Source: Clostridiales bacterium (GTDB lineage Bacteria > Bacillota > Clostridia > Saccharofermentanales > Saccharofermentanaceae). From it: 64,000 bases of DNA. This document shows, in pieces, positions 1 through 9,084 of this stretch. The stretch is taken from the NCBI GenBank assembly GCA_017551865.1, contig JAFZKB010000031.1, positions 18,647-82,646 of the forward strand, given 5' to 3'. A program made the translations under genes and the position numbers. The stretch's first letter is position 1; every line of letters starts with the position of its first letter. Under the pieces are notes generated by a model. The model ran no database searches, was not told the origin of the DNA, and worked only from the letters and a program-made list of their open reading frames with translations.

Positions 1-1
1 T

Positions 2-901
2 ATTGAATATCCGATCATCCAGGGCGGAATGGCCTGGGTGGCAGACTATCACCTTGCTGCCGCAGTAAGTAATGCCGGCGGACTTGGTATTATCGGTTCC
101 GGCGGAGCCGATGCGGATTGGGTCAGAAACCAGGTCAAGTGCTGCCGCGAGCTGACGGACAAGCCGTTTGGTGTCAACGTTATGCTCATGAACCCGCATG
201 CCCCGGAGATCGCAGATGTCCTTGCTGAGGAAAAAGTAGCCGTTATCACAACAGGCGCAGGCTCCCCGGAGCGATATCTGAAGAAGTGGCAGGAAGCCGG
301 CATCAAGATCATCCCGGTCATCGCATCTGTAGGTCTTGCGAAGAGAATGGAAAAGCTCGGTGTCGATGCTGTTGTGGCAGAAGGAACCGAGTCCGGCGGA
401 CATATCGGTGAACTTACGACCATGACGCTCGTGCCGCAGGTCGTAGATGCACTGTCGATCCCGGTCATCGCTGCCGGCGGTATCGCAGATGGCAGAGGAA
501 TTGCCGCAGCATTCATGCTGGGTGCCGAGGGTGTCCAGTGCGGTACATGTTTCATCCCGTGTGATGAGACGAACATCCACCAGAACTATAAGGACCTCGT
601 CCTGAAGGCGAGCGATATCGATACAAAAGTAACCGGAAGAAGCACCGGCCATCCGGTAAGAACGATCAGAAACCAGCTGACCAAGCTCTATCTGAAGATG
701 GAAGCCGAAGGCGCGACTCTCGACGAGCTCGAGCAGCTCTCCCTTGGTTCTCTGAGAAAAGCCGTTCTCGATGGCGACAAGGACATGGGCTCCTTCATGG
801 CCGGCCAGATCTCCGGACTTCTCAAAGAGCAGATGACCGTTAAGGACAGAATGGTCTCCATGATGGACCAGGCGGAAGCTCTTCTCGGAGGCAGAAAATA
901 A
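2..901 (+). CDS. fabK: Enoyl-[ACP] reductase II, 5' partial
   Basis: FMN- and NAD(P)H-dependent enoyl-ACP reductase that completes each fatty acid elongation cycle. The frame is open from base 2, and the residues before the first ATG (base 29) read IEYPIIQGG, which belongs to the conserved FabK N-terminus, so the gene starts left of the window and the ATG at 29 is internal. The protein shows the flavin/phosphate-binding TIM-barrel pattern: GGLGIIGSGG near the start, AEGTESGGHIGE in the middle and VIAAGGIADGRG after it. Nitronate monooxygenases share this fold, but the fab neighbours decide for FabK. The stop TAA overlaps the ATG of fabD by one base (TAATG), so translation is probably coupled. 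Confidence 0.93.
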   Translation: MEYPIIQGGMAWVADYHLAAAVSNAGGLGIIGSGGADADWVRNQVKCCRELTDKPFGVNVMLMNPHAPEIADVLAEEKVAVITTGAGSPERYLKKWQEAGIKIIPVIASVGLAKRMEKLGVDAVVAEGTESGGHIGELTTMTLVPQVVDALSIPVIAAGGIADGRGIAAAFMLGAEGVQCGTCFIPCDETNIHQNYKDLVLKASDIDTKVTGRSTGHPVRTIRNQLTKLYLKMEAEGATLDELEQLSLGSLRKAVLDGDKDMGSFMAGQISGLLKEQMTVKDRMVSMMDQAEALLGGRK

Positions 902-1836
902 TGAAGATCGCATTTGTTTACCCGGGCCAGGGCGCTCAGAAAAACGGCATGATGCAGGACTTCTACGAGAAGGATGACTCAGCCAGAGAACTCTTTGATA
1001 CGGCCAGCCAGATCAGCGGATACGATGTTCCTGATCTCTGCTTTCATGAAAAAGAAGAACTGAACCAGACGAAGTACACTCAGGTCTGCCTCATGACGGC
1101 CTGCCTCGCCGCGACGGATTTTCTCCGTGAACAGGGTATTGAGCCGGACGCGACCTGCGGGCTTTCGCTTGGCGAATATACGGCACTCGTGGCATCCGGA
1201 GCGATGTCTTTTGAAGATGCGGTCAAGCTCGTGACGATCCGCGGAAAGATCATGGAAGAAGCTGCTCCCGATATCGGCGGCATGAGCGCGGTCATCGGCA
1301 TGAGTGAAGATGACTTGAGATCTGCGATCGATGGGATCGAGGGCGTGTATGTGGCTAACTTCAACTGCCCGGGTCAGATCGTCATTACAGGCTATAAGGA
1401 AGCGGTCGAAAAGGCCGGTGAAGTCCTGAAGGAGAAGGGCGCGAAGCGAGTGATCACATTAAAGTGCAGCGGTCCTTTCCATTCGCCGATCATGGAGAAT
1501 GCGGGAAAAGAACTGAGAAAGCACATCGATGAGATTACTTTTTCTGATCTAAAAGTTCCGTACGCCGCGAATCTTACCGGCGACCTCGTCCACGACAGCA
1601 GTGAGATCCCGAAGCTTCTTGAAAAGCAGGTGAGCGGATCTGTGCGGATGCAGCAGGATATCGAAGCGCTTCGTAATGCAGGCGTTGACACCTTTATCGA
1701 GATTGGTCCCGGAAAGACGATCTCCGGATTTGTTAAGAAGACCCTTGAGGGCGTAAATATCTATAATGTCGAGACCATCGAGGATGCGATGCGAGTCGCA
1801 GAAGAGGTCAGAAAGACTATGGAGGAAGAAAAATGA
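901..1836 (+). CDS. fabD: Malonyl-CoA:ACP transacylase
   Basis: Transfers malonyl from CoA to acyl carrier protein, supplying the extender unit for fatty acid synthesis in the cytosol. The 311 residues match the family length. The N-terminal GQGAQ oxyanion motif is at about residues 9-13. The nucleophile elbow reads GLSLGEY with Ser89 (many homologues have GHSLGEY), and the catalytic His is His194 in GPFHSPIM. A C-terminal FIEIGPGKTISGFVKK segment is also typical. It overlaps fabK by one base and fabG by four bases (ATGA), so it lies inside one tightly packed operon. Confidence 0.96.
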   Translation: MKIAFVYPGQGAQKNGMMQDFYEKDDSARELFDTASQISGYDVPDLCFHEKEELNQTKYTQVCLMTACLAATDFLREQGIEPDATCGLSLGEYTALVASGAMSFEDAVKLVTIRGKIMEEAAPDIGGMSAVIGMSEDDLRSAIDGIEGVYVANFNCPGQIVITGYKEAVEKAGEVLKEKGAKRVITLKCSGPFHSPIMENAGKELRKHIDEITFSDLKVPYAANLTGDLVHDSSEIPKLLEKQVSGSVRMQQDIEALRNAGVDTFIEIGPGKTISGFVKKTLEGVNIYNVETIEDAMRVAEEVRKTMEEEK

Positions 1837-2567
1837 GTAAGACCGCAATCGTGACCGGCGGCTCCCGGGGAATCGGGCGCGCCACAGCTATTGAACTTAG
1901 CAAAATGGGAATGAACGTTGCCGTGATCTATCACGGGAACCAGGCAAAGGCTGATGAAGTTTGCGCTGCTTGTGGGGATAACGGCGTAAAGGCCATCGCA
2001 ATCAAATGCGACGTAAAAGTGAAGGACGAGGTAGATGAAGCGGTAGCCAAAGTCCAGGAGACATTCGGCTCGGTAGACGTTCTTGTTAATAACGCCGGTG
2101 TGACGAAGGACGGTCTTCTCCTCCGCATGAGCGAAGAGGATTTCGATTCGGTCATCGACACAAACCTGAAAGGCTGTTTCCTTATGAGCAAAGCCTGCTC
2201 CGCCATCATGATGAAGCAGAGATCCGGAAAAATCATCAACATCGCTTCGATCGTGGGCATCCAGGGAAATGCGGGCCAGGCGAACTATGCTGCTTCGAAG
2301 GCCGGCATCATCGGCTTTACGAAGTCTCTGGCAAAAGAACTCGGCTCCCGCGGAATTAATGTCAATGCGGTAGCTCCGGGATTTGTAGAGACAGACATGA
2401 CCGACGTGCTGAGCGATAAGGTCAAGGAAGCATTCCTCAATATGGTGCCCCTAAAGCGCACTGCGAAGCCGGAGGACATCGCCAACGCGATCGGTTTCCT
2501 CGCATCGGAAAAAGCTGATTACATTACAGGACAAGTGCTGACCGTCGACGGCGGCATGTGCATGTGA
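1833..2567 (+). CDS. fabG: 3-oxoacyl-[ACP] reductase
   Basis: NADPH-dependent short-chain dehydrogenase/reductase that reduces 3-oxoacyl-ACP to 3-hydroxyacyl-ACP. At 244 residues it has the family size. The Rossmann cofactor motif TGGSRGIGRA is at residues 8-17 and NNAG at 86-89. The catalytic tetrad is visible as Asn111, Ser139, Tyr152 and Lys156 (YAASK). The C-terminal ITGQVLTVDGGM is the usual SDR ending. The start overlaps the fabD stop as ATGA, and fabF follows after 47 bases with its own AAGGAAGG-type ribosome binding site. Confidence 0.96.
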   Translation: MSKTAIVTGGSRGIGRATAIELSKMGMNVAVIYHGNQAKADEVCAACGDNGVKAIAIKCDVKVKDEVDEAVAKVQETFGSVDVLVNNAGVTKDGLLLRMSEEDFDSVIDTNLKGCFLMSKACSAIMMKQRSGKIINIASIVGIQGNAGQANYAASKAGIIGFTKSLAKELGSRGINVNAVAPGFVETDMTDVLSDKVKEAFLNMVPLKRTAKPEDIANAIGFLASEKADYITGQVLTVDGGMCM

Positions 2568-2614
2568 TAGAGCGGAAAGTATCCGCGAACTGAAATAAAG
2601 GAAGGTAAAGAAAC

Positions 2615-3850
2615 ATGAGACGAGTTGTGATTACAGGTATGGGCGCGATCACTCCACTGGGCAACACCGTGGAGGAGTTCTGGAAGAACATCCGTGCCGG
2701 CAAAGTCGGCATCGGCCCGATCACCCGATTCGATACGACGGATTTTAAGGCGAAGGTCGCCGGCGAAGTGAAGGATTTCAAAGCCGATGAATTCATGGAC
2801 TTTAAGACCGCGAAAAGAATGGAACCGTTCTCTCAGTATGCTGCTGCGGCTGCCCTGATGGCCGTGAAGGATTCCGGTATCGATATCGAAAAAGAAGACG
2901 CATACCGCTGCGGTGTCATCGTCGGTTCCGGCGTCGGCTCCATGCAGGCGAACGAACGTGAACACAGCCGTCTCCTCGAGTACGGCCCGAACAAGATCGG
3001 ACCGCTTTATATCCCGCTCATGATCGGTAACATGGCCGCTGGTAACATCGCCATCGTCACCGGTTTCAAGGGAAAGAACATCGACGTGGTAACGGCCTGC
3101 GCATCCGGCACAAACTCCATTGGTGAAGCGTTCCGTACGATCACGGCCAACGAAGCGGATGTTATTCTTGCTGGAGGTACGGAAGCTGCGATCTGCCCGA
3201 TGGGCGTAGCCGGTTTCTGTGCTCTCAAAGCACTGTCCACCAGCGAAGACCCGCTGAAGGCCTCCATTCCGTTTGATAAGAACCGTGACGGTTTTGTCCT
3301 CGGCGAAGGCGCAGGCGTTCTCGTTCTCGAAGAGTATGAGCACGCGAAAGCACGCGGTGCGAAGATCTACGCGGAGATGGTCGGTTACGGCGCTTCCTGC
3401 GATGCCTACCACATCACATCTCCGGAGGAATCCGGAATCGGTGCGGCACATGCCATGATGGCGGCGATCGCAGATGCCGGTATCGAACCGAAGGATCTCG
3501 ACTACATCAACGCACACGGCACATCGACCCACCACAATGACCTTTTCGAGACACGCGCAATCAAGACCGCTCTCGGCGATGCCGCATATAACGTGAAGAT
3601 CAACTCCACGAAGTCCATGACCGGACACCTCCTCGGTGCAGCAGGTGCTGTGGAAGCGATCGTTATGGCGAAGTCCATCGAAGAAGGATTCATCCATCAG
3701 ACCGTCGGATCGAAGGAGACGGAGGAAGAGATGGATCTCAACTACTGTTTCGGCACTTCCTATGAGCAGGAAGTGAAGTATGCGATGAGCAACTCCCTCG
3801 GATTCGGCGGACACAATGCATCGATCATCATGAAGAAGTTTGAAGAGTAA
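2615..3850 (+). CDS. fabF: 3-oxoacyl-[ACP] synthase II
   Basis: Condensing enzyme that elongates acyl-ACP with malonyl-ACP. The 411 residues cover the whole KAS II thiolase fold. The active-site cysteine is Cys162 in TACASGTNSIGEAF. The two catalytic histidines are His301 (NAHGTSTHHND) and His338 (STKSMTGHLLGAAGA), with the conserved Lys334. The C-terminal NSLGFGGHNASI is typical. The start follows the ribosome binding site AAGGAAGG. It is the only condensing enzyme in the window; fabH and acpP probably lie upstream of the left edge. Confidence 0.97.
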   Translation: MRRVVITGMGAITPLGNTVEEFWKNIRAGKVGIGPITRFDTTDFKAKVAGEVKDFKADEFMDFKTAKRMEPFSQYAAAAALMAVKDSGIDIEKEDAYRCGVIVGSGVGSMQANEREHSRLLEYGPNKIGPLYIPLMIGNMAAGNIAIVTGFKGKNIDVVTACASGTNSIGEAFRTITANEADVILAGGTEAAICPMGVAGFCALKALSTSEDPLKASIPFDKNRDGFVLGEGAGVLVLEEYEHAKARGAKIYAEMVGYGASCDAYHITSPEESGIGAAHAMMAAIADAGIEPKDLDYINAHGTSTHHNDLFETRAIKTALGDAAYNVKINSTKSMTGHLLGAAGAVEAIVMAKSIEEGFIHQTVGSKETEEEMDLNYCFGTSYEQEVKYAMSNSLGFGGHNASIIMKKFEE

Positions 3851-3894
3851 GCTCCCGTCGAAAAGACGAAGATACGAATTAAGGAGTTAGAAAA

Positions 3895-4401
3895 ATGGCT
3901 ACAGAAAATAAGTCAAATACCAGTTCCGGCATGACCGTAGATGAGGTCATCTCCATCATTAAGGCCGTCTCGGATTCCAATGTTGAGAACTTCGAGTTCA
4001 CCCAGGGGGAAACCCACATTTCCTTAAGCGGAAGAAAAGCACCGATGTGCTTTGTTCCCGGCGAAATGCCGCCACCGCCATTCCCGATGGCTGTCCCGGC
4101 ACCGGTAGCGGCTCCGGCAGAAGTTTCTTCGGAAGCATCTGCAAAACCGGAAAAGAAGGCGAACGTCCAGGAGATCAAGTCACCTCTCGTAGGTGTTTTC
4201 TACAGAAGCCCGGCCGCTGGTGAGAAACCGTTCGTCAGCATCGGCGACACCGTCAAGAAGGGACAGGTCCTCGGCATTATCGAGGCCATGAAGATGATGA
4301 ACGAGATCGAGAGCGAATTCGATGGCGTCATCGAGGAGATCCTCGTCGAGAATGAAGGCAAGGTCGAGTTCGGACAGACTCTCTTTAGGATCAGTAAGTA
4401 A
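3895..4401 (+). CDS. accB: Biotin carboxyl carrier protein of acetyl-CoA carboxylase
   Basis: Carries the covalently bound biotin of acetyl-CoA carboxylase between the biotin carboxylase and carboxyltransferase sites. The biotinyl domain is C-terminal (about residues 93-168) with the acceptor Lys133 in EAMKMMNEIES and the partner segment SPLVGVFYRSPAAGE. Residues 54-90 form a Pro/Ala-rich flexible linker. An N-terminal helical segment (about 12-47) probably binds biotin carboxylase. The ribosome binding site is AAGGAG before ATG at 3895. It sits between fabF and fabZ, the usual order in Clostridia. Confidence 0.96.
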   Translation: MATENKSNTSSGMTVDEVISIIKAVSDSNVENFEFTQGETHISLSGRKAPMCFVPGEMPPPPFPMAVPAPVAAPAEVSSEASAKPEKKANVQEIKSPLVGVFYRSPAAGEKPFVSIGDTVKKGQVLGIIEAMKMMNEIESEFDGVIEEILVENEGKVEFGQTLFRISK

Positions 4402-4462
4402 GCTCCCTGGAAAACGGGAAGTGAAGCGCCCAATCGGCGCACGATAATTGAGGTTGATTCAT

Positions 4463-4936
4463 ATGGCAAAAGCACTGACAACGAAACAGATCATGGATAT
4501 CCTGCCGCACAGATCCCCCTTCCTCCTGGTGGACGCCATCGAGGATTACGAAGAGGGTGTATATGCGCTGGGCAGAAAATGCATTACCTACGATGAGCCG
4601 TATTTCCAGGGACATTTTCCGGAGATGCCGATCATGCCAGGCGTTCTTCAGGTGGAAGCGCTGGCCCAGACGGGCGCGGTTGCGATCCTCTGCAAGGAAG
4701 AGTTCAAAGGAAGGATCGCTGTATTCGCCGGCATCGACAAGTGCAAGTTCAAGCGCCCTGTCGTCCCGGGTGACGTACTTACCTTGAAGACCGAGATCAC
4801 CGCACTCCGCGGACCGGTCGGCATGGGACACGGTGTCGCTTCCGTTAACGGGGAAGTGGCCTGTGACTGCATCATCAAGTTCGCGATCCTGCCCGACAAG
4901 AACGGGTCTTCCGAAGAAAGTGGGAACGAAGCATGA
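4463..4936 (+). CDS. fabZ: 3-hydroxyacyl-[ACP] dehydratase
   Basis: Dehydrates 3-hydroxyacyl-ACP to trans-2-enoyl-ACP. The hot-dog fold motifs are clear: LPHRSPFLLVDAI near the N-terminus and GHFPEMPIMPGVLQVEAL with catalytic His51 and Glu65. I take ATG 4463 as the start (157 residues) because GAGG at 4450-4453 is well spaced before it; an in-frame TTG at 4448 would overlap that ribosome binding site. The stop overlaps the accC start as ATGA. Confidence 0.95.
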   Translation: MAKALTTKQIMDILPHRSPFLLVDAIEDYEEGVYALGRKCITYDEPYFQGHFPEMPIMPGVLQVEALAQTGAVAILCKEEFKGRIAVFAGIDKCKFKRPVVPGDVLTLKTEITALRGPVGMGHGVASVNGEVACDCIIKFAILPDKNGSSEESGNEA

Positions 4937-6339
4937 TCCGTAAAGTTCTGATCGCCAACCGCGGCGAGATCGCCGTACGCATCATAAGAGCCTGCCGCGA
5001 GATGGGAATCGCCACCGTCGCAGTCTGCTCTGAAGCAGACAGGGACGCGCTCCACGCTCAGCTGGCCGACGAGACCATCTGTATTGGAAAAGCTCCGTCC
5101 ACCGAGAGTTATCTCGATATCAGCCGCATCATCAGCGCCACGCTCGTCAGCGGCGCCGATGCGATCCATCCGGGCTTCGGCTTCCTTTCCGAGGACAGCC
5201 GTTTCGTCCAGATCTGCGAAAAATGTAATATCACGTTCATCGGTCCGGATTCCAGAATGATCGCTGCCGCCGGCAATAAAGCTCAGGCGAAAAAGACCAT
5301 GCAGGATGCCGGCGTTCCGACGATCCCGGGTTCCGCAAAAGCCGTAACTGACGTAAAGACAGGAAGAGAACTGGCGCTTCGTGCCGGATATCCGGTCATC
5401 ATCAAGGCGTCGCTCGGCGGCGGAGGAAAGGGCATGCGTGTAGCCAAGAGCGAAGAGGGCTTCGAACAGGCATTCTTCACCGCGCAGGCCGAGGCGAGAA
5501 ATGCATTCGGCGACGCCTCCATGTACATCGAGCACTATATCGAACACCCCAAGCACATTGAGGTGCAGATCCTCGCCGACAAATTCGGAAATGTCGTCCA
5601 TCTCGGAGAACGTGACTGCAGTATCCAGCGAAACCATCAGAAGATCATCGAAGAGACGCTCTGCGATTCGCTGAGCCCTGAGCTTCGTGAAAAGATCTGC
5701 AGTAGTGCCGTGGATGCCGCAAAAGCCGTCCATTACGAGAACGCAGGAACCGTCGAGTTTCTCCTGGAGCCGAATGGAAACTACTATTTTATGGAAATGA
5801 ATACCCGTATCCAGGTCGAACATCCGATCACGGAATGGGTCACCGGTGTCGATTTCATCAAAGCCCAGATCCGCATCGCTTCCGGCGAGCGCCTCTGGTT
5901 TTCGCAGGAAGACATAAAGCTTACCGGACACTCCATCGAGTGCCGTATCAATGCAGAGGATCCGGAAAAGAAATTCCGTCCGTGCCCGGGTAAAATCACC
6001 GGCGTATATCTTCCGGGAGGTCCGGGCGTCCGCATCGATTCCGCGATCTTCGCTGGGCTTGAGATCCCGCCGTATTACGATTCCATGCTCGCGAAACTGA
6101 GCGTCTTTGCGCCGTCCCGTGCAGAAGCGATCCGCAAGATGCAGACGGCTCTTGGAGAGGTCATTATCACAGGCATTAAGACGAACGTGGACTATCTTTA
6201 TGAACTCATTAACCACCCGGATTTCATCTCCGGAAAGACCGACATCGATTTCATCGAGCGCGTCCGTTCCGAGAAAGTCGGGAATATAGAGAAAAAGACG
6301 GCTCCGGCGAAGAAGAGAAAGTCGCCGAAGAAGAAATAA
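4933..6339 (+). CDS. accC: Biotin carboxylase subunit of acetyl-CoA carboxylase
   Basis: ATP-dependent carboxylation of the biotin on AccB, the first half-reaction of malonyl-CoA synthesis. The N-terminal domain begins IRKVLIANRGEIAVRIIRAC. The ATP-grasp glycine loop is GGGGKGMR (about residue 160), and the active-site segments EMNTRIQVEHPITE and GHSIECRINAEDP follow. The 468 residues are slightly longer than the usual 445-455 because of a strongly basic tail, KKTAPAKKRKSPKKK, which I do not recognise as part of the family. It overlaps fabZ by four bases, and accDA follows 10 bases later. Confidence 0.96.
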   Translation: MIRKVLIANRGEIAVRIIRACREMGIATVAVCSEADRDALHAQLADETICIGKAPSTESYLDISRIISATLVSGADAIHPGFGFLSEDSRFVQICEKCNITFIGPDSRMIAAAGNKAQAKKTMQDAGVPTIPGSAKAVTDVKTGRELALRAGYPVIIKASLGGGGKGMRVAKSEEGFEQAFFTAQAEARNAFGDASMYIEHYIEHPKHIEVQILADKFGNVVHLGERDCSIQRNHQKIIEETLCDSLSPELREKICSSAVDAAKAVHYENAGTVEFLLEPNGNYYFMEMNTRIQVEHPITEWVTGVDFIKAQIRIASGERLWFSQEDIKLTGHSIECRINAEDPEKKFRPCPGKITGVYLPGGPGVRIDSAIFAGLEIPPYYDSMLAKLSVFAPSRAEAIRKMQTALGEVIITGIKTNVDYLYELINHPDFISGKTDIDFIERVRSEKVGNIEKKTAPAKKRKSPKKK

Positions 6340-6349
6340 GAGGTAAGAA

Positions 6350-8125
6350 ATGGAACTGAGGTATCTTTTTAAGAAGACGAATCAGGTCGCTCCGCCGGCT
6401 TCCGCGGCAAAAGAACTGTCCCTGGATGAGGCGGCCCGCCGTTTGAGAGAAGGCGAAGAGGCCGCACTGGCAAGCCTTGAGGACGGTCAGGTGAGAAGAC
6501 CGGCCGCGCCGGAGGGTATCATCATGCGATGTGTCCACTGCGGAAAGACCATCTTCACGGAAGATCTTTTGAAGAATCTGGGCGTCTGCCCGGAGTGCTC
6601 GCACCATACTCGCGTGTCGGCGAAAGAGCGCATCAGAGAAGTCTGCGATGAAGGTACCTTTGAAGAATGGGACAGCGATATCGGCTTTGCCAATCCGCTG
6701 GATACGCCCGGCTACGAAGAGAAACTTCAGAAACTGAAAGCAAAGACGTCCCTGAATGAAGCAGTCGTGACGGGGCGTGCTAAGATCGGCGGTCTGGATG
6801 CCGTGCTCGGTGTCATGGACAGCACTTTCATGATGGCTTCCATGGGTAAAATCGTTGGTGAGAAGATCACCCGTGCTGTGGAACGTGCGACCGAGATGCG
6901 GCTTCCGGTCATCATCTTTACCTGCTCGGGCGGTGCCCGCATGCAGGAGGGTATCGTGTCCCTGATGCAGATGGCGAAGACCTCCGCAGCATTAAAACGT
7001 CATAGTGACGCCGGACTGCTTTATATTTCCGTGCTTACAGATCCTACGACCGGTGGTGTTTCTGCAAGCTTCGCCATGCTTGGCGACATCATCCTCGCAG
7101 AGCCGGACGCGCTGATCGGATTTGCCGGACCACGCGTCATCTCCCAGACCATCGGACAGGAACTCCCGGAAGGCTTCCAGCGTTCGGAATTCCTGCTGCA
7201 TCACGGTTTTGTGGATGCTATCGTAGATCGTCGCGACATGAAAGAAACACTTTCGAATCTGATCTCCCGGCATCTCGGAAATGATGTCCCGAAGTTCAAT
7301 CCGCCGGAGAAGCCGCGTTCCCATTCGACGAAGAATGCTAGACGTTCGGCCTGGGATAAGGTGTGCCTGTCCCGTCAGAAAGAGCGCCCGATCGCATCGG
7401 ACTATATCGAGAGGATCTTCCCAGATTTCTTCGAACTCCATGGAGATCGAAGCTACGGCGATGATAAAGCCATCATTGGCGGACTGGCAACATTCCATGG
7501 TGTAAATGTAACTGTTATCGCGGAGGCAAAGGGCAAGTCCACATCGGAAAACGTATCCCGAAACTTCGGTATGCCTTCTCCGGAAGGATACAGGAAAGCA
7601 CTCCGTCTCATGAAGCAGGCAGAAAAGTTCGGCCGTCCGGTACTTCTTTTCGTAGATACGCCAGGTGCGTACTGTGGCATCGAAGCGGAGGAAAGAGGCC
7701 AGGCGCAGGCGATTGCGGATAACCTCTATCAGATGTCTTCGCTGAAGACACCGATCTTCTCTGTCGTCATCGGCGAAGGCGGATCCGGTGGAGCGCTGGC
7801 TATGGCAGTCGCAGACGAAGTCTGGATGATGGAAAATGCGATCTATGCGATCCTTTCTCCGGAAGGATATGCCAGTATTCTCTGGAAGGATGCAACTCTC
7901 GCCCCAAAAGCATCGGAAGAGATGAAGCTTTCCTCCGAATACCTTCTTAAAATGAAGATCATCGACGGCATCGTTCCGGAACCGAAGGAAGATCTGAATA
8001 AAGAGAACTTCGGCAGGACCTGCGATTATCTGGAGCGCGTCATCAAGAGATTCCTCTGCAAGTACATGGAAGCGGATAAGAAAGCTCTTCCGGAGAGCAG
8101 ATACGATCGGTTCCGAGCTTTCTGA
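6350..8125 (+). CDS. accDA: Acetyl-CoA carboxylase carboxyltransferase, fused beta and alpha subunits
   Basis: Transfers the carboxyl group from carboxybiotin to acetyl-CoA. The 591-residue protein carries both carboxyltransferase subunits in one chain. Residues about 58-320 are the beta subunit (AccD), with its four-cysteine zinc ribbon Cys61, Cys64, Cys80 and Cys83 and the crotonase-fold segment [11 protein letters not shown]. Residues about 335-585 are the alpha subunit (AccA), with [22 protein letters not shown] shortened here to its hallmarks [24 protein letters not shown] and [11 protein letters not shown] short hydrophilic linker (about 318-335) joins them. No stop codon or frameshift lies between the halves. 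Residues 1-57 are an unusual Ala/Glu-rich N-terminal extension. Confidence 0.95.
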   Translation: MELRYLFKKTNQVAPPASAAKELSLDEAARRLREGEEAALASLEDGQVRRPAAPEGIIMRCVHCGKTIFTEDLLKNLGVCPECSHHTRVSAKERIREVCDEGTFEEWDSDIGFANPLDTPGYEEKLQKLKAKTSLNEAVVTGRAKIGGLDAVLGVMDSTFMMASMGKIVGEKITRAVERATEMRLPVIIFTCSGGARMQEGIVSLMQMAKTSAALKRHSDAGLLYISVLTDPTTGGVSASFAMLGDIILAEPDALIGFAGPRVISQTIGQELPEGFQRSEFLLHHGFVDAIVDRRDMKETLSNLISRHLGNDVPKFNPPEKPRSHSTKNARRSAWDKVCLSRQKERPIASDYIERIFPDFFELHGDRSYGDDKAIIGGLATFHGVNVTVIAEAKGKSTSENVSRNFGMPSPEGYRKALRLMKQAEKFGRPVLLFVDTPGAYCGIEAEERGQAQAIADNLYQMSSLKTPIFSVVIGEGGSGGALAMAVADEVWMMENAIYAILSPEGYASILWKDATLAPKASEEMKLSSEYLLKMKIIDGIVPEPKEDLNKENFGRTCDYLERVIKRFLCKYMEADKKALPESRYDRFRAF

Positions 8126-8247
8126 CATGTCGGAAAAGATTCCTTTAAGGGCAGGCTCGAATTAGTTCAGTATTTGTTTAAACGAATGTGGAATACTTCA
8201 CTCATCTATATAAATATTATATAGGTATTATATAGAACCCTCGAAGT

Positions 8248-8261
8248 CGAAAACGGTTTCG
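8248..8261. promoter_or_regulatory. Imperfect LacI/CcpA-like palindrome
   Basis: CGAAAACGGTTTCG has matching CGAAA/TTTCG arms around an off-centre CG. It resembles the perfect 12-base palindrome at 9961-9972 and might be a second operator for the same regulator. It is a weak match on its own. Confidence 0.25.
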
Positions 8262-8276
8262 TTTATTCTTTCGATG

Positions 8277-8326
8277 AAGTGCATATCAAAGCGTTTTGAG
8301 CAAAGCGCGGATTTGCACTTTTTTTC
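8277..8326 (+). terminator. Candidate terminator of the fab-acc operon
   Basis: AAGTGCA (8277-8283) can pair with TGCACTT (8314-8320), with a second short GCG/CGC pairing inside, and a run of T follows at 8319-8325. It is the only terminator-like structure between accDA and the next gene, although the outer stem is only 7 bp. Confidence 0.5.
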
Positions 8327-8370
8327 GTTTCTGCTATCATATCGATAGTAAAAGAAAGGGGCAGGTAATA

Positions 8371-9030
8371 ATGCCGGATCCGAGTTTAGAAAAACCGAAG
8401 TTCAGTCTCAGGGATATGGGGTTCCGCAAAGCGGTGATCCATATATGGACATACTATAAATGGTACTTCATCATTCCGATAATCGTGATCGGCGTTCTTC
8501 TTTCCATGCTCAACTCATATCTCAAGGCCACGCGCAAGGAGTACCTCAATATCGTTCTGGTCAATGCGCGTTATGAATCGGACACGATCTTCGATGACTA
8601 TGCCAAGTCTTTGGGGGTCCGGATCAGCGTCGACAGCACATTCCATTACCCGACCAATGAGGACGGTCTCACCATGAGCCAGGATGTGGCTTCCGAAGTG
8701 CAGAAACTGGCAGCTCTTGTACGTTCCGGAGTGACCAATGTCCTGATCACGAATGCGCGTTCTATCAAGGAGTTCGGGCAGTCCGGTATAAGAGATCTCC
8801 GGCAGGTCCTTACGGAAAGCCAGTTTGCAGACCTTGAGGCCCGCGGCATGATCTACTATCTTGAACTGGAGGATGGCTCATCCTATCCGGCCGGCATCAA
8901 TATTACCGATGTCGATTTCTTTAAAGCCGCCTACGAAGGCTCGGAAGAGAAGCACTACCTGATCATTTCCAACTGGGATGAGAAGATCGAAGAGGAAAGA
9001 AAACTTCTGGAGTATCTGTTCTTTTCCTGA
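8371..9030 (+). CDS. Membrane-anchored protein of unknown function
   Basis: I do not recognise this 219-residue protein. A short cytoplasmic N-terminus (about 1-28) precedes one strongly hydrophobic segment (WYFIIPIIVIGVLLSML, about 30-48). The rest (about 50-219) is soluble and probably outside the cell. ATG 8371 follows AAAGGGGCAGG; an upstream in-frame TTG at 8296 has no ribosome binding site and lies in the preceding terminator region. It stands next to a YesL-like gene and a sugar ABC transporter, so a cell-surface role linked to sugar uptake is possible but is only inference from position. Confidence 0.7.
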   Translation: MPDPSLEKPKFSLRDMGFRKAVIHIWTYYKWYFIIPIIVIGVLLSMLNSYLKATRKEYLNIVLVNARYESDTIFDDYAKSLGVRISVDSTFHYPTNEDGLTMSQDVASEVQKLAALVRSGVTNVLITNARSIKEFGQSGIRDLRQVLTESQFADLEARGMIYYLELEDGSSYPAGINITDVDFFKAAYEGSEEKHYLIISNWDEKIEEERKLLEYLFFS

Positions 9031-9050
9031 TGAAAAAGATCCGTAAATTG

Positions 9051-9084
9051 AAAAGGAGCTGTTCGTAATGGCAGCTCCTTTTTG
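9051..9084. terminator. Rho-independent terminator, bidirectional
   Basis: AAAAGGAGCTG (9051-9061) pairs with CAGCTCCTTTTT (9072-9083). The run of T on one strand and A on the other lets it serve both the rightward gene at 8371 and the leftward gene ending at 9085. Confidence 0.85.

Noticed and set aside
2519..6216. Long minus-strand frames opposite fabF, fabZ and accC
   Set aside because: They overlap clear operon genes, have no family features and are composition artefacts.
8195..8240. AT-rich imperfect repeats (ATATAAATATTATATAGG-like)
   Set aside because: Too short and irregular to call an iteron, attachment site or insertion sequence end.
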